In this document: one piece after another, positions 45,518-54,388 of the stretch | Layout of the letters: each line of letters opens with the position of its first letter | How positions within the stretch are numbered: the stretch's first letter is position 1 | From: an uncultured Acetatifactor sp. | GTDB lineage: Bacteria; Bacillota; Clostridia; Lachnospirales; Lachnospiraceae | DNA: 64,000 bases | Assembly (NCBI GenBank): GCA_944384205.1 | Contig: CALWSL010000012.1 | Coordinates: 46,602 to 110,601 of the forward strand | Direction: 5' to 3' | Made by a program: the position numbers and the translations under genes | The notes under the pieces: generated by a model | The model's database searches: none | Seen by the model: only the letters and a program-made list of their open reading frames with translations | What the model was told of the DNA's origin: nothing

Positions 45518-46412
45518 AATCAGCACGGTAAACTTTCATGCCGAATGGGGCAGGAAAGAGGAAAATTTGAATAGAATCATAGGATTCATTGAGGCTGCGG
45601 CTGCAGAGGGGGCAAATTTGATTGTATTTCCGGAAATGGCGCTTACCGGCTATGATGAGGAGGAGGCAGAGGTACCCTTTAAAGAGAAAATGCAGTATCG
45701 TCTGGCAGAGACGATTCCCGGTCCGGGCACGGAAAAGGTGGCTGAGGTTACAGCGAAACTGGGAGTATATGCAGTCTTTGGAATGCCGGAGAAGGATGGG
45801 AAGGATTCCAATATTATTTATAATTCGGCGTGTGTCTGCGGTCCGGACGGGATAATCGGAGGTTATCGGAAAATACATCTTCCTTATCCGGAGTATCATT
45901 GGGCGAAGCGCGGTGAAAAGCCTTTTATATTTGACACAGAGTGGGGACCGATTGGGCTTTCCATCTGCTACGATTCCTACCAGTTTCCGGAACTTATGAG
46001 ATATTATGCGGCAAAGGGCTGCAGAATTCATATAAACTGTACCGCCTATGCAAAATGCCATGGTGATAAGGTTGCCAGGGCAACGCTGGAATCTTATGCG
46101 GCAATGAATGAGATGTATATTGTCTCGTCAAACCTTGTAGGGCTTGATCTGACAAATGAGTTTTGGGGCGGCTCCAGTATTATGGGACCGGATGCAAATC
46201 CGTACAGCATGACCTATTATGCGGGATATCAGTTTTGTTCCGAGGAAAGTATGAAACCCGCAGTTTATACTGCAACCATCAATCTTGGAATGGCAAAGAG
46301 GGGGATGTTCGAGCCGAATCCGGGTGTGAACAACACCACGGATTTCAGACCTCTTCTTTATAGGGAATGGTATGAAGATTTGCTGAAAGACCCGGTTTAT
46401 TGTGCGGAGTAG
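45501..46412 (+). CDS. Nitrilase-superfamily amidase, first of a tandem pair
   Basis: A 303-residue carbon-nitrogen hydrolase. The ATG at 45501 follows GGAGGA by six bases. The Glu-Lys-Cys triad is visible: FPEMALTGYD (Glu), GYRKIHLPYPEYHW (Lys), and SICYDSYQFPE (Cys). Family knowledge: such enzymes hydrolyse amides, nitriles or carbamoyl groups to acid and ammonia. Coexpression with an amide-type importer suggests a short-chain amide. Confidence 0.9.
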   Translation: MKDVIRISTVNFHAEWGRKEENLNRIIGFIEAAAAEGANLIVFPEMALTGYDEEEAEVPFKEKMQYRLAETIPGPGTEKVAEVTAKLGVYAVFGMPEKDGKDSNIIYNSACVCGPDGIIGGYRKIHLPYPEYHWAKRGEKPFIFDTEWGPIGLSICYDSYQFPELMRYYAAKGCRIHINCTAYAKCHGDKVARATLESYAAMNEMYIVSSNLVGLDLTNEFWGGSSIMGPDANPYSMTYYAGYQFCSEESMKPAVYTATINLGMAKRGMFEPNPGVNNTTDFRPLLYREWYEDLLKDPVYCAE

Positions 46413-46424
46413 GAGGATTTGACG

Positions 46425-47348
46425 ATGAAAGATGTAGTAAAAGTATCGACGGTAAGCTTCCATGCAAAATGGGGAGACAAGAAATGTAATCTTAACAGAA
46501 TGAAGGGATTTATTGAGGAGGCGGCGAAGGAAGGTTCCAAAATAATTGTATTTCCCGAAATGGCTCTGACAGGCTACGATGACGAGGAGGATAAGCCGTT
46601 GAAGGAAAAAATGCAGTACAGGGAAGCTGAAACAATTCCGGGAGAGGCTTCAGATGAGATTGCTGCTCTGACAAAGAAACTGGGAGTTTATGTTGCCTTT
46701 GGAATGCCGGAAAGAGACCCTGAGGATTTTGAAAAATTGTATAATTCCGCCTGCGTCTGTGGTCCTAATGGAATTATCGGAAGCTACAGAAAAATACATC
46801 TTCCCTATCCGGAGTATCATTGGGCAAAGCGTGGTGAAAAGCCTTTGATATTTGATACGGAATGGGGACCGGTTGGAATTTCCATATGCTATGATACATA
46901 CTGTTTTCCCGAAATGAGTCGATATTATGCAGCAAAGGGCTGCAGAATTCATATCAACTGTACGGCTCATGCAAAGTGCCATGGAAGGACACTCGCAAGG
47001 AATAGCATAGAGGCTCATTCCGGCACAAATGCAATTTATATGATTTCATCAAATCTTGTAGGTGTGGATCTCTATAATGATTTTTGGGGCGGGTCCAGTA
47101 TTGTCGGACCATCCACATTTGCCTTTGAAAGTACTTATTACGGAGGTTATCCGTTTGCAACGGATGAGGGATATCGGGAATATGTGGCAACAGCCATAAT
47201 TGATCTGGGATTGGCAAAGAGAACCATATTTGTTCAGAATCCGGGGATTCATAACGCGACGGATTTCAGACCCGTAATCTATAAAGCTTTAATGGAAGAT
47301 TTACTGACTGACGCGAAATTTTTAAGAACAGAGTATGATGAATCATAA
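46425..47348 (+). CDS. Nitrilase-superfamily amidase, second of a tandem pair
   Basis: A 307-residue paralog of the preceding amidase, clearly similar throughout. Start at the ATG 46425 (GGAGGA upstream; the TTG at 46419 is less likely). The triad is retained: FPEMALTGYDDEED, YRKIHLPYPEYHW, SICYDTYCFPE. The differing surroundings of the cysteine (TYCFPE against SYQFPE) suggest a shifted substrate range. Confidence 0.9.
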   Translation: MKDVVKVSTVSFHAKWGDKKCNLNRMKGFIEEAAKEGSKIIVFPEMALTGYDDEEDKPLKEKMQYREAETIPGEASDEIAALTKKLGVYVAFGMPERDPEDFEKLYNSACVCGPNGIIGSYRKIHLPYPEYHWAKRGEKPLIFDTEWGPVGISICYDTYCFPEMSRYYAAKGCRIHINCTAHAKCHGRTLARNSIEAHSGTNAIYMISSNLVGVDLYNDFWGGSSIVGPSTFAFESTYYGGYPFATDEGYREYVATAIIDLGLAKRTIFVQNPGIHNATDFRPVIYKALMEDLLTDAKFLRTEYDES

Positions 47349-47365
47349 TTTGGGGGAGGAATATC

Positions 47366-48010
47366 ATGAAGCATTTTGTCATAACAATTGCCAGAGGGTA
47401 TGGGAGCGGCGGAAGTCATATTGCTCATAAACTTTGCAACAGATTAGGAATCAAGTATTATGATACGGAGATACTTGATATGGCTTCCAATCTCAGTTCC
47501 ATTAATGAAAAATACTTCTATGAGGCAAATGAAAAAATTAAAAAGGGATTTCTTTCCGTGAATAATAAGAAAGGACATTATACAGGGAAGATTTATTCTG
47601 TCGAGGACAAGCAGTATCTGTCGAATGAGAATTTGTTTAGCTATCAGGCGAAAGTAATCAAAGACATTGCTATCGAGAATAATGTTTCCTGCGTTATCAT
47701 TGGAAAGGCGGCAAATTATATTATAGGCAGTTTGAAAAATGTAGTGACAATCAATATTCAGGCTCCGCTGGATAAGTGCATCAATAATATTTCGGAAAGA
47801 GTCCTTCTGAATAAAAAAGAGGCGAGGGAGCTGATTCTTAAGACGGATAAGTACCGAAGCGATTATTATCATTATTACACCGGAGGAGAGTGGAATGATC
47901 CAAAGGAATATGATCTGACAATCAATACGGGTTCCATTGATGAGGATTATGCAGTAGAAATCATTGTGGATTATTTAAAGCACCAAAATCTCCTGGATAA
48001 GGATAAGTAA
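47366..48010 (+). CDS. Cytidylate kinase-like protein
   Basis: A 214-residue P-loop protein of the cytidylate_kin2 group. Seen: IARGYGSGGSHIAHKLCNRLGIKYYDTEIL, with GYGSGGS as a variant of the nucleotide loop lacking the classic GKS/T, and the C-terminal YHYYTGGEWNDPKEYDLTINTG. Such proteins often sit at the ends of transport operons; their substrate is not settled. It is the last gene of the amide operon, 17 bases after the amidase. Confidence 0.82.
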   Translation: MKHFVITIARGYGSGGSHIAHKLCNRLGIKYYDTEILDMASNLSSINEKYFYEANEKIKKGFLSVNNKKGHYTGKIYSVEDKQYLSNENLFSYQAKVIKDIAIENNVSCVIIGKAANYIIGSLKNVVTINIQAPLDKCINNISERVLLNKKEARELILKTDKYRSDYYHYYTGGEWNDPKEYDLTINTGSIDEDYAVEIIVDYLKHQNLLDKDK

Positions 48011-48028
48011 ATAGCGGAAAAGCACATA

Positions 48029-48057
48029 TTTACAAGTCTCCTGACTTTCGATAAAAT
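48029..48057 (+). promoter_or_regulatory. Promoter of the 5'-nucleotidase gene
   Basis: TTTACA 48029-48034, 17-base spacer, TAAAAT 48052-48057, 39 bases before the start. Confidence 0.6.
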
Positions 48058-48095
48058 ATTCTTTGAAATAAAAAACGTATTACAAGGAGTATTCC

Positions 48096-50063
48096 ATGAA
48101 AGTGAAAGCAATCAAGAAGAGATTTGTAGTTACAGCTTTAACGATAGCAACACTGCTTTTGACAGCCGTTCCCTGCGGGAAAGCCACAGCCGACGAGTCA
48201 GCAAAGACCGTGGATGTGATGTTTCTTCATGACACCCATTCTCACCTGAATGAATTTGCTACGGTGGAGGATGGAGCGTCTCAGCTTCTGGGCGGCTTTG
48301 CGAAAATCAAGACGCTGATTCAGGAGCAGAAAGAGAAAAATCCCGAAACACTGCTTCTGGATGCGGGTGATTTTTCCATGGGTACGCTGATACAGGTGGT
48401 GTTTGAGGAGGAAGCCCCGGAGATTCGGATGCTGGGGGAATTGGGATTTGATGCAACGACATTAGGTAATCATGAGTTTGATTATAAGGCAAAAGGGCTT
48501 GCCAACATGATGAATCATGCGGTTGCCAGCGGTGATATCCTTCCGGAAATGGTAGTGTGCAATGTGGATTGGGACAGTATGAAAGCGGCGGGACTTACCG
48601 GGGACCAGCAGCTTTTATGGGACGCCTTTGAAAATTACGGCGTGGAAGATTATATTGTGGTGGAGAAGAACGATGTAAGAATTGCGGTTACGGGAGTGTT
48701 CGGAGAGGATAGTCTGTCATGCGTACCAAACTGCCCATTGGTTTTCAGAGAACCCGTGGAAGCAGTAAAGGAAACGGTTGCGGAAATCCGCAAAAAGGAG
48801 AACGTGGACATGATAGTCTGTGTCTCCCACAGCGGAACCTGGGAGGAGGCGGACAAGTCCGAGGACGAAATACTGGCGAAAAGCGTACCGGAGCTGGATT
48901 TGATTATCAGCGGTCATACCCATACAAAACTGGATGAGCCGATTGTCCACGGGGATACTTACATTGTATCGGCGGCAGAGTACGGAAAATATCTGGGAAG
49001 TCTTTCCATGACGCAGCAAAGTGACGGCAGATGGGAAATGGATTCCTATGAGCTGATAACCGTGGACAGTTCTATTGTACCGGATGCGGCGACACAGAAC
49101 AAAATTGATGCGCTGATGGATATGGTTGACAGCAAATATCTGGAGCAGTTTGGTTATACCAGAGACGAGATTCTGTGTACCAACGAAATAGAATTTGTTT
49201 CGGGTTCGGATACCTCCGTACTGCACACGGAGCTGAATCTGGGAAGCATTATGGCGGACGCTTATACCTATGCGGTGGATGCGCTGTCCGATTCGGATGC
49301 TAATCCCGTGGATGTAGCGGTAGTGCCTTCGGGAACTATCCGCGATACCTATGCAAAGGGCAATATCACAACGGAAAACGTGTTCAATTCCTTTTCGCTG
49401 GGAATCGGAGAGGACGGTATTCCCGGATACCCGCTGATTAGCGTTTACCTGACGGGTAAAGAATTAAAGACCGTGGCGGAGATAGACGCCAGTATTTCCG
49501 ATTTTATGACCACTGCAAGATTATATACCGATGGTTTGTACTGGAATTACAATCCCAACCGCATGATTCTGAATAAGGTTACGGATGTCTATTTGTGTAA
49601 CGGTGAGGAGGAAAGAGTGGAGCTGGAGGACGATAAGCTTTACCGTGTGGTGACGGATTATTACACTTCTCAGATGTTGGGCGGAGTGACAGATTTGTCA
49701 TATGGATTGCTGTCCATTGTTCCGAAATTCGCGGACGGAACCCCCGTCACCGATTATACGGACGCCATTGTGACGGTGGACGGGAAAGAACTGAAAGCCT
49801 GGGCTGCGATTGCGGCATATATGACCTCCTTTGACGATACGGACGGTGACGGTATCGGAAATGTACCTGCAAAATACGGTACGCCGGAGGGACGGAAGGT
49901 GGTAGAAGACAGTAAGAATTTGGGAGACTTGTTGAAAAATCCTAACAGGTTTTTCTTCCTTATAATTGGCGTTATCCTCCTTCTATTGGTAATTATTATC
50001 GTTGTGATAATTCTTTTGATAAAAGTAATAAAAAGGCTGTGCCACCTTAAGATTCGTGAGTGA
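48096..50063 (+). CDS. Membrane-anchored 5'-nucleotidase/metallophosphatase
   Basis: A 655-residue surface enzyme. Seen: a signal peptide (residues about 1-32), a metallophosphatase domain with VMFLHDTHSHLNEF, LLLDAGDFSMGT, TTLGNHEFDYK, VCVSHSGTWEE and LIISGHTHTK (all metal ligands present), the C-terminal 5'-nucleotidase domain (about 345-560), and a final hydrophobic helix followed by KVIKRLCHLKIRE as a membrane anchor. It probably scavenges phosphate and nucleosides from external nucleotides. No LPXTG motif. Confidence 0.93.
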   Translation: MKVKAIKKRFVVTALTIATLLLTAVPCGKATADESAKTVDVMFLHDTHSHLNEFATVEDGASQLLGGFAKIKTLIQEQKEKNPETLLLDAGDFSMGTLIQVVFEEEAPEIRMLGELGFDATTLGNHEFDYKAKGLANMMNHAVASGDILPEMVVCNVDWDSMKAAGLTGDQQLLWDAFENYGVEDYIVVEKNDVRIAVTGVFGEDSLSCVPNCPLVFREPVEAVKETVAEIRKKENVDMIVCVSHSGTWEEADKSEDEILAKSVPELDLIISGHTHTKLDEPIVHGDTYIVSAAEYGKYLGSLSMTQQSDGRWEMDSYELITVDSSIVPDAATQNKIDALMDMVDSKYLEQFGYTRDEILCTNEIEFVSGSDTSVLHTELNLGSIMADAYTYAVDALSDSDANPVDVAVVPSGTIRDTYAKGNITTENVFNSFSLGIGEDGIPGYPLISVYLTGKELKTVAEIDASISDFMTTARLYTDGLYWNYNPNRMILNKVTDVYLCNGEEERVELEDDKLYRVVTDYYTSQMLGGVTDLSYGLLSIVPKFADGTPVTDYTDAIVTVDGKELKAWAAIAAYMTSFDDTDGDGIGNVPAKYGTPEGRKVVEDSKNLGDLLKNPNRFFFLIIGVILLLLVIIIVVIILLIKVIKRLCHLKIRE

Positions 50064-50074
50064 TACAGCCTTTT
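50031..50074 (+). terminator. Terminator overlapping the 3' end of the 5'-nucleotidase gene
   Basis: AAAAGGCTGT 50031-50040 pairs with ACAGCCTTTT 50065-50074; the left arm is inside the coding region, so the last codons double as the terminator stem. Confidence 0.8.
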
Positions 50075-50168
50075 ATAAGGTTTGTGCGAAAATCCTATCA
50101 GGATATTCTGCGCATTCCGCTCTCCACTGTTAACTCTTATTATAATATAAAGAAGGAAAATTCATAAT

Positions 50169-52022
50169 TCAAATATTTATCCGAATACTATATTTCTTCA
50201 GCCAATAATTTACCTGCAGCAGATAAGCCAAAAGCTGGGGACCCGCCATAAGCTGACCGTAGAAGGGCTTTCCATAGTCGGAAGGGCACTCCATAAAGGC
50301 TTTGACCTTCCCGGCGTCAACCAGCGCATTCAAGGGCGAAGCACTGTCGGACAATACCGTAAGAAGCTCCTCGCGCAAAAGAAGCTCGTAGGCAGGGTCA
50401 TAGGTTTTCGGATAGGGACTTTTCCTGCGGTAAAGGACTTCGTCGGGAAGATAATCTCTGGCAGCCGCCCGCAGCAGACCTTTCACCACGCCGTCTTTGC
50501 ATTTCATATTCCAGGGAACATTCCAGACATATTCCACAATGCGGTGGTCGGCAAGAGGAACACGGGCTTCCAGTCCCACGTGCATACTGGTTCTGTCCAT
50601 ACGGTCAAGCAGGGTTTGCATGAACCATTTCAGGTTCAGATAAGAAATCTCCCGTCGTCTTTTCTCCTCCGGGGATTCCCCGGGCAGCACAGGAGTTTCG
50701 GCGATGGTTTGATGATAAGCGTCCCTTGCATATTCTTCCAGCGGCAGAAGGGCATTGATTTCATCCTTAAGGAGCATGGTTCGCGGAGAAAAGTCCATGG
50801 ACCAGGGGAAGCAGTCTGCTTCAAAGCATTCTTTTTTGTGAAACCAGGGATAGCCGCCGAAAATTTCATCGGCGCATTCTCCGGTCAGAGTAACCTTGTT
50901 GTGGTGGGACACTTTTTCGCAGAAGTACAGCATGGAAGCTTCCACATCCGCCATACAGGGCAAATCTCGGGCATCCACCGCTTTGAACAGATATTCGTAA
51001 AGCTCCTTATTGCAGCATTCCAGATAGTGATGCCTGGTATTGCAGTGCTCCACCATTTTATCCACCCAGGGGCGGTCCTCGGAGGGCTGGAAAGCATTTG
51101 CCTGAAAGTTAATATGATTGTCTTTGAAATCAAAGGAATAGGTATCCAGTTGTTTTCCCTGTTTTTGAAGCTCCTCGCTGCATACGGCAGTTACCAGACT
51201 GCTGTCCACACCGCCGGAAAGAAAGGTGCAGACAGGCACGTCGGAAAGCATTTGCAGTCGGATGGCGTCGGTTACGAGATACCGGGTTTTTTCCACGGTT
51301 TGTTCCCAGCTATCCTCATGGGGTTTGCTTTCCAGATGCCAGTACATTTCCGTGCGCATCACGCCGTCATGGAATTCCAGATAAGAACCGGGCAGAAGCT
51401 CCCTGATATTTTGAAAGACGCCCTTACCATAGGTTTTGGCGGGTCCCAGTCCGAAGACCTCGCAGAGCCCCTCCCGGTCTATGACGGCTTCCATACCGGG
51501 AAAGGAGAGAATTCCCTTTAATTCCGAGGAAAAAATCAGGGTGTTTTCTTTCAGGGTATAAAACAGGGGCTTTACGCCCTGACGGTCCCGGCAAAGAAAT
51601 AACTTTTCCAGAGACTCATCCCAGATACAGAATGCAAAAATACCGTTTAATTCCTGTAAGTACTCCATGCCGTGATAGAGGTACCCCATTAGAATAACCT
51701 CCGTATCACAGGTGGTTTCAAAGGAGGCGCCCTGCGCCGCAAGGTCACGGCGCAGTTTTGGCATATTATAGATTTCTCCGTTATAAACGATGGTAGCGCG
51801 GTGGTTTCCCACCTGCCTTGTCATGGGCTGCTGTCCACAGGATAAATCCAGAATGGACAGACGGACATGAGCCAGCCCACAGTGTCTTCCAAGGTAGACG
51901 CCCTCTTCATCGGGACCTCTGTGATGCTGGAGACGGTTCATGTTTTGCAGGGAGGCGTACCATTTTCCGGCGTCCTCCTTATAGTTCATCGTAAAATTGC
52001 TAAAGCCTGCGAATCCGCACAT
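50169..52022 (-). CDS. asnB: Glutamine-hydrolysing asparagine synthetase
   Basis: A 617-residue enzyme making asparagine from aspartate, glutamine and ATP. Seen: MCGFAGFSN with catalytic Cys2, RGPDEEGVYLG, YNGEIYN, DTEVILMGYLYHG (glutaminase), then SGGVDSSLVTAVCS (ATP loop) and GECADEIFGGYPWF (synthetase). GGGGGA eight bases before the ATG. It lies 41 bases after dpaB on the same strand and so may belong to that sporulation operon, recalling the sporulation-linked AsnO of Bacillus; this is inference. Confidence 0.94.
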   Translation of the reverse strand: MCGFAGFSNFTMNYKEDAGKWYASLQNMNRLQHHRGPDEEGVYLGRHCGLAHVRLSILDLSCGQQPMTRQVGNHRATIVYNGEIYNMPKLRRDLAAQGASFETTCDTEVILMGYLYHGMEYLQELNGIFAFCIWDESLEKLFLCRDRQGVKPLFYTLKENTLIFSSELKGILSFPGMEAVIDREGLCEVFGLGPAKTYGKGVFQNIRELLPGSYLEFHDGVMRTEMYWHLESKPHEDSWEQTVEKTRYLVTDAIRLQMLSDVPVCTFLSGGVDSSLVTAVCSEELQKQGKQLDTYSFDFKDNHINFQANAFQPSEDRPWVDKMVEHCNTRHHYLECCNKELYEYLFKAVDARDLPCMADVEASMLYFCEKVSHHNKVTLTGECADEIFGGYPWFHKKECFEADCFPWSMDFSPRTMLLKDEINALLPLEEYARDAYHQTIAETPVLPGESPEEKRRREISYLNLKWFMQTLLDRMDRTSMHVGLEARVPLADHRIVEYVWNVPWNMKCKDGVVKGLLRAAARDYLPDEVLYRRKSPYPKTYDPAYELLLREELLTVLSDSASPLNALVDAGKVKAFMECPSDYGKPFYGQLMAGPQLLAYLLQVNYWLKKYSIRINI

Positions 52023-52063
52023 ATAAAAAATCCCCCATCCTTTCTGATAGCTTATAAAAATCC

Positions 52064-52651
52064 CTAATCATAGGATAAAAGCAGGGGTTGATACTGTTTA
52101 CCCTCCAGAGCGGCTTCCAACGTAGGAAGCAGAAGCTCCGTGTGTGCAATCAGGGAGTTTGGTTTCTTTACCCAATTATCCTGTCCAAAAGGAACAAAAT
52201 AAATGTTCTTGGTGTTCAGCAGCAAAGCAATGTTTTTCAGGTTCATGCCTAACCCATCGTTGGTGGAAATGGAAATGACCAGCGGCTTATTGTTGCGCAT
52301 ATGGGCTTTGGCAGCCATCAGTACGGGAGTATCCGTGATACCGTTTGCCAGTTTGGCGGCAGTATTGCCGGTACAGGGCAGAATCACAAGAATATCCAGA
52401 TAGCCGCCGGGACCGATGGGTTCGGCGTCTTCAATGGTAAATATCGGCTCTTTGCCGGTGATTTCCGTAATCTTTTGCAGATAAAGCTTTGGCGTGCCAA
52501 AACGGCTTTCTATGGTTTGGGAAGCGTCGGAAAAAATAGGGTAAAGCTCCGCATCTGTATTTTTCAGCTTTTGCAGCTCCAAAAAGACTTTCTCAAAGGT
52601 ACAAAAGGAGCCCGTCATGGCAACTCCGATTTTTTTCCCTTTCAGATTCAT
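52064..52651 (-). CDS. dpaB: Dipicolinate synthase subunit B
   Basis: A 195-residue flavoprotein-like subunit. Seen: GKKIGVAMTGSFCTFEKVF and DILVILPCTGNTAAKLANGITDTPVLMAAKAHMRNNKPLV-type FMN-binding fold (SpoVFB). With DpaA it oxidises a diaminopimelate-pathway intermediate to dipicolinic acid in the mother cell. It follows dpaA after 14 bases. Confidence 0.94.
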   Translation of the reverse strand: MNLKGKKIGVAMTGSFCTFEKVFLELQKLKNTDAELYPIFSDASQTIESRFGTPKLYLQKITEITGKEPIFTIEDAEPIGPGGYLDILVILPCTGNTAAKLANGITDTPVLMAAKAHMRNNKPLVISISTNDGLGMNLKNIALLLNTKNIYFVPFGQDNWVKKPNSLIAHTELLLPTLEAALEGKQYQPLLLSYD

Positions 52652-52665
52652 AATATGATTCCCTT

Positions 52666-53520
52666 CTATATTTTATTAATCACAAACTCGGTTAATTGTC
52701 GGGCGCAGCCAAGACACGCATATTTGCCCGGCAGACCGGGGCAGAAAAGAGCCTGACGCTTCAGTCCGGCGGCGGCTTCATAGTCCACACCAATCCGGTT
52801 GGAAGCAATATCAATAATCAGACAGTCCTTGCGTACATTTTCCAGACAGGTCTTTGTGAGAACGGTGGCAGGGATCGTGTTAAACACATATTCAAAATGC
52901 CCTGCTTTTTGCGGCAGATCAGACAGGTTTATCGTGTGGAAACCCAGAGAGGAAGCGGAAGCAAGCTCGGAGGGCTGGGAGGAACCTACGGTGACAAGGG
53001 CAGAAAGTCCCTTTAGTTTGTCTGCCAGAACTTTACCGCACCTTCCGTATCCAAGTACCAGTGTTCTGCTTAGATGGAGCTGGGTGTCCTTGTGCAGCAG
53101 CGCTTCCAGAATTGCGCCTTCGGCGGTGGCAACGGCATTTAAAATGGTCAAAGGTTCCTCCTGCATAAAGTCATAGCAGCAGATTTTCCGCTTTTCACAT
53201 AAGGCTTTGAAATCCTCCGGGATAACGCCGCCGAATACCTTATGGTACTTTCTAAGCATCCGCTGCAGCTCTGTGAGCGGAATCGGCGTTATTTCTTTCT
53301 CGGAATAGAGGTATCCGTCCTTTTGAAAAGGAATGCCGCATATAATGACAGGCGCGTTGCCGATGGCATCCTGCAGGGTGCGAGCATGGTATATTTTATT
53401 GTCAGCGGGGCTTTCCACGGTGCCGAAGCAGACCACATTGTAGCCCTTCTCTGCCAGCACCACTGCCATGCGGGCAGTTCGTTTGTCGCCCTCGACGATT
53501 GCAAAATCATATTTTCTCAT
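52666..53520 (-). CDS. dpaA: Dipicolinate synthase subunit A
   Basis: A 284-residue subunit with an NAD(P)-binding fold. Seen: YDFAIVEGDKRTARMAVVLAEKG at the start and VLGYGRCGKVLADKLKG (GxGxxG) near residue 155, then PATVLTKTCLENV and IIDIASNRIGVDYEAA. This is the SpoVFA family. Dipicolinate gives spores heat resistance, so the organism should form endospores. A sigma-K-like promoter lies upstream. Confidence 0.94.
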   Translation of the reverse strand: MRKYDFAIVEGDKRTARMAVVLAEKGYNVVCFGTVESPADNKIYHARTLQDAIGNAPVIICGIPFQKDGYLYSEKEITPIPLTELQRMLRKYHKVFGGVIPEDFKALCEKRKICCYDFMQEEPLTILNAVATAEGAILEALLHKDTQLHLSRTLVLGYGRCGKVLADKLKGLSALVTVGSSQPSELASASSLGFHTINLSDLPQKAGHFEYVFNTIPATVLTKTCLENVRKDCLIIDIASNRIGVDYEAAAGLKRQALFCPGLPGKYACLGCARQLTEFVINKI

Positions 53521-53580
53521 AGTGATATGTCTCCCCGGTTACTGTTTGCTTGGGAATAGCAGGAAACTGCTCTCTCTTTT

Positions 53581-53607
53581 TAGAATATGTCGGAAAGGAA
53601 AAGAGGT
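53581..53607 (-). promoter_or_regulatory. Sigma-K-type promoter of dpaA
   Basis: On the minus strand, CATATTCTA (plus 53581-53589) matches the sigma-K -10 pattern CATAnnnTA, and AC (plus 53606-53607, in GCACC) is 16 bases upstream. This agrees with the known mother-cell expression of spoVF in Bacillus. Confidence 0.65.
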
Positions 53608-53633
53608 GCCTGTTTCCTTTTGTAGATAAAAAA

Positions 53634-53662
53634 TTGATATTTACATTCTATATTGCTAGTAT
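53634..53662 (+). promoter_or_regulatory. Possible promoter of the two-component genes
   Basis: TTGATA 53634-53639, 17-base spacer, TAGTAT 53657-53662, 55 bases before the regulator start. Confidence 0.5.
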
Positions 53663-53716
53663 GGTTTGTGGAAATATGTTAGTATAAAAACTGTGATACA
53701 AAGGGTAAGGACTATC

Positions 53717-54388
53717 ATGTATAAAATATTAATCGTAGACGACGAGCAGGATGTGGTAAGTCTGCTAAAGGACTATTTTGAATTAAACGGCTATGAAACA
53801 GTAGTCGCCTATAACGGCGCGGAGGCGGTCAGCAAGATTTCATCGAAGCCGGATTTGATTCTGCTGGACGTCAATATGCCGGATATGGACGGAACGGAGG
53901 TCTGTGAGAGAATCCGGGAGTACGTCAGTTGTCCGATTCTGTTTCTGACCGCCAAAATTGAGGACAGCGACAAGATAAAAGGCTTTGCGGCAGGCGGCGA
54001 TGACTACATTCTGAAGCCCTTTTCCATAGAGGAACTCGGCGCAAGGGTGGCGGCGCATATACGCAGGGAGCACAGGAATGCGGCGGTGGTGAATGCCCGT
54101 TTCTGGGGAAAGCTGGTCATCGACTATTCGGCAAAAACCGTGACGGCAGAGGGAAAGCAGATTGCTTTTGCCAAAAAAGAATTTGAAATTATAGAGCTTT
54201 TATCCTTACATCAGGGACAGGTCTTTGATAAGGAGCGGATATATGAAAGACTGTGGGGCTATAATGCGGAGGGTGACAGTCAGGTGATAGCGGAGCATAT
54301 CAGGAGAATCCGTGCAAAACTAAAGAATTTTGGCGAGGAGTATCATATTGAAACGGTCTGGGGAATGGGGTACAAATGGGTAAAGTAA
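53717..54388 (+). CDS. OmpR-family response regulator
   Basis: A 223-residue regulator; the ATG at 53717 follows TAAGGA by five bases. Receiver: ILIVDDEQDVV, LILLDVNMPDMDG (phospho-acceptor Asp), FLTAKIEDSD, LKPFSI. Winged helix: YERLWGYNAEGDSQVIAEHIRRIRAKL. It overlaps the kinase gene by 13 bases. Target genes unknown. Confidence 0.94.
   Translation: MYKILIVDDEQDVVSLLKDYFELNGYETVVAYNGAEAVSKISSKPDLILLDVNMPDMDGTEVCERIREYVSCPILFLTAKIEDSDKIKGFAAGGDDYILKPFSIEELGARVAAHIRREHRNAAVVNARFWGKLVIDYSAKTVTAEGKQIAFAKKEFEIIELLSLHQGQVFDKERIYERLWGYNAEGDSQVIAEHIRRIRAKLKNFGEEYHIETVWGMGYKWVK

Noticed and set aside
50544-51521. 325-codon plus-strand frame
   Set aside because: It lies wholly antisense to the asparagine synthetase gene and has no recognisable domain or ribosome site.
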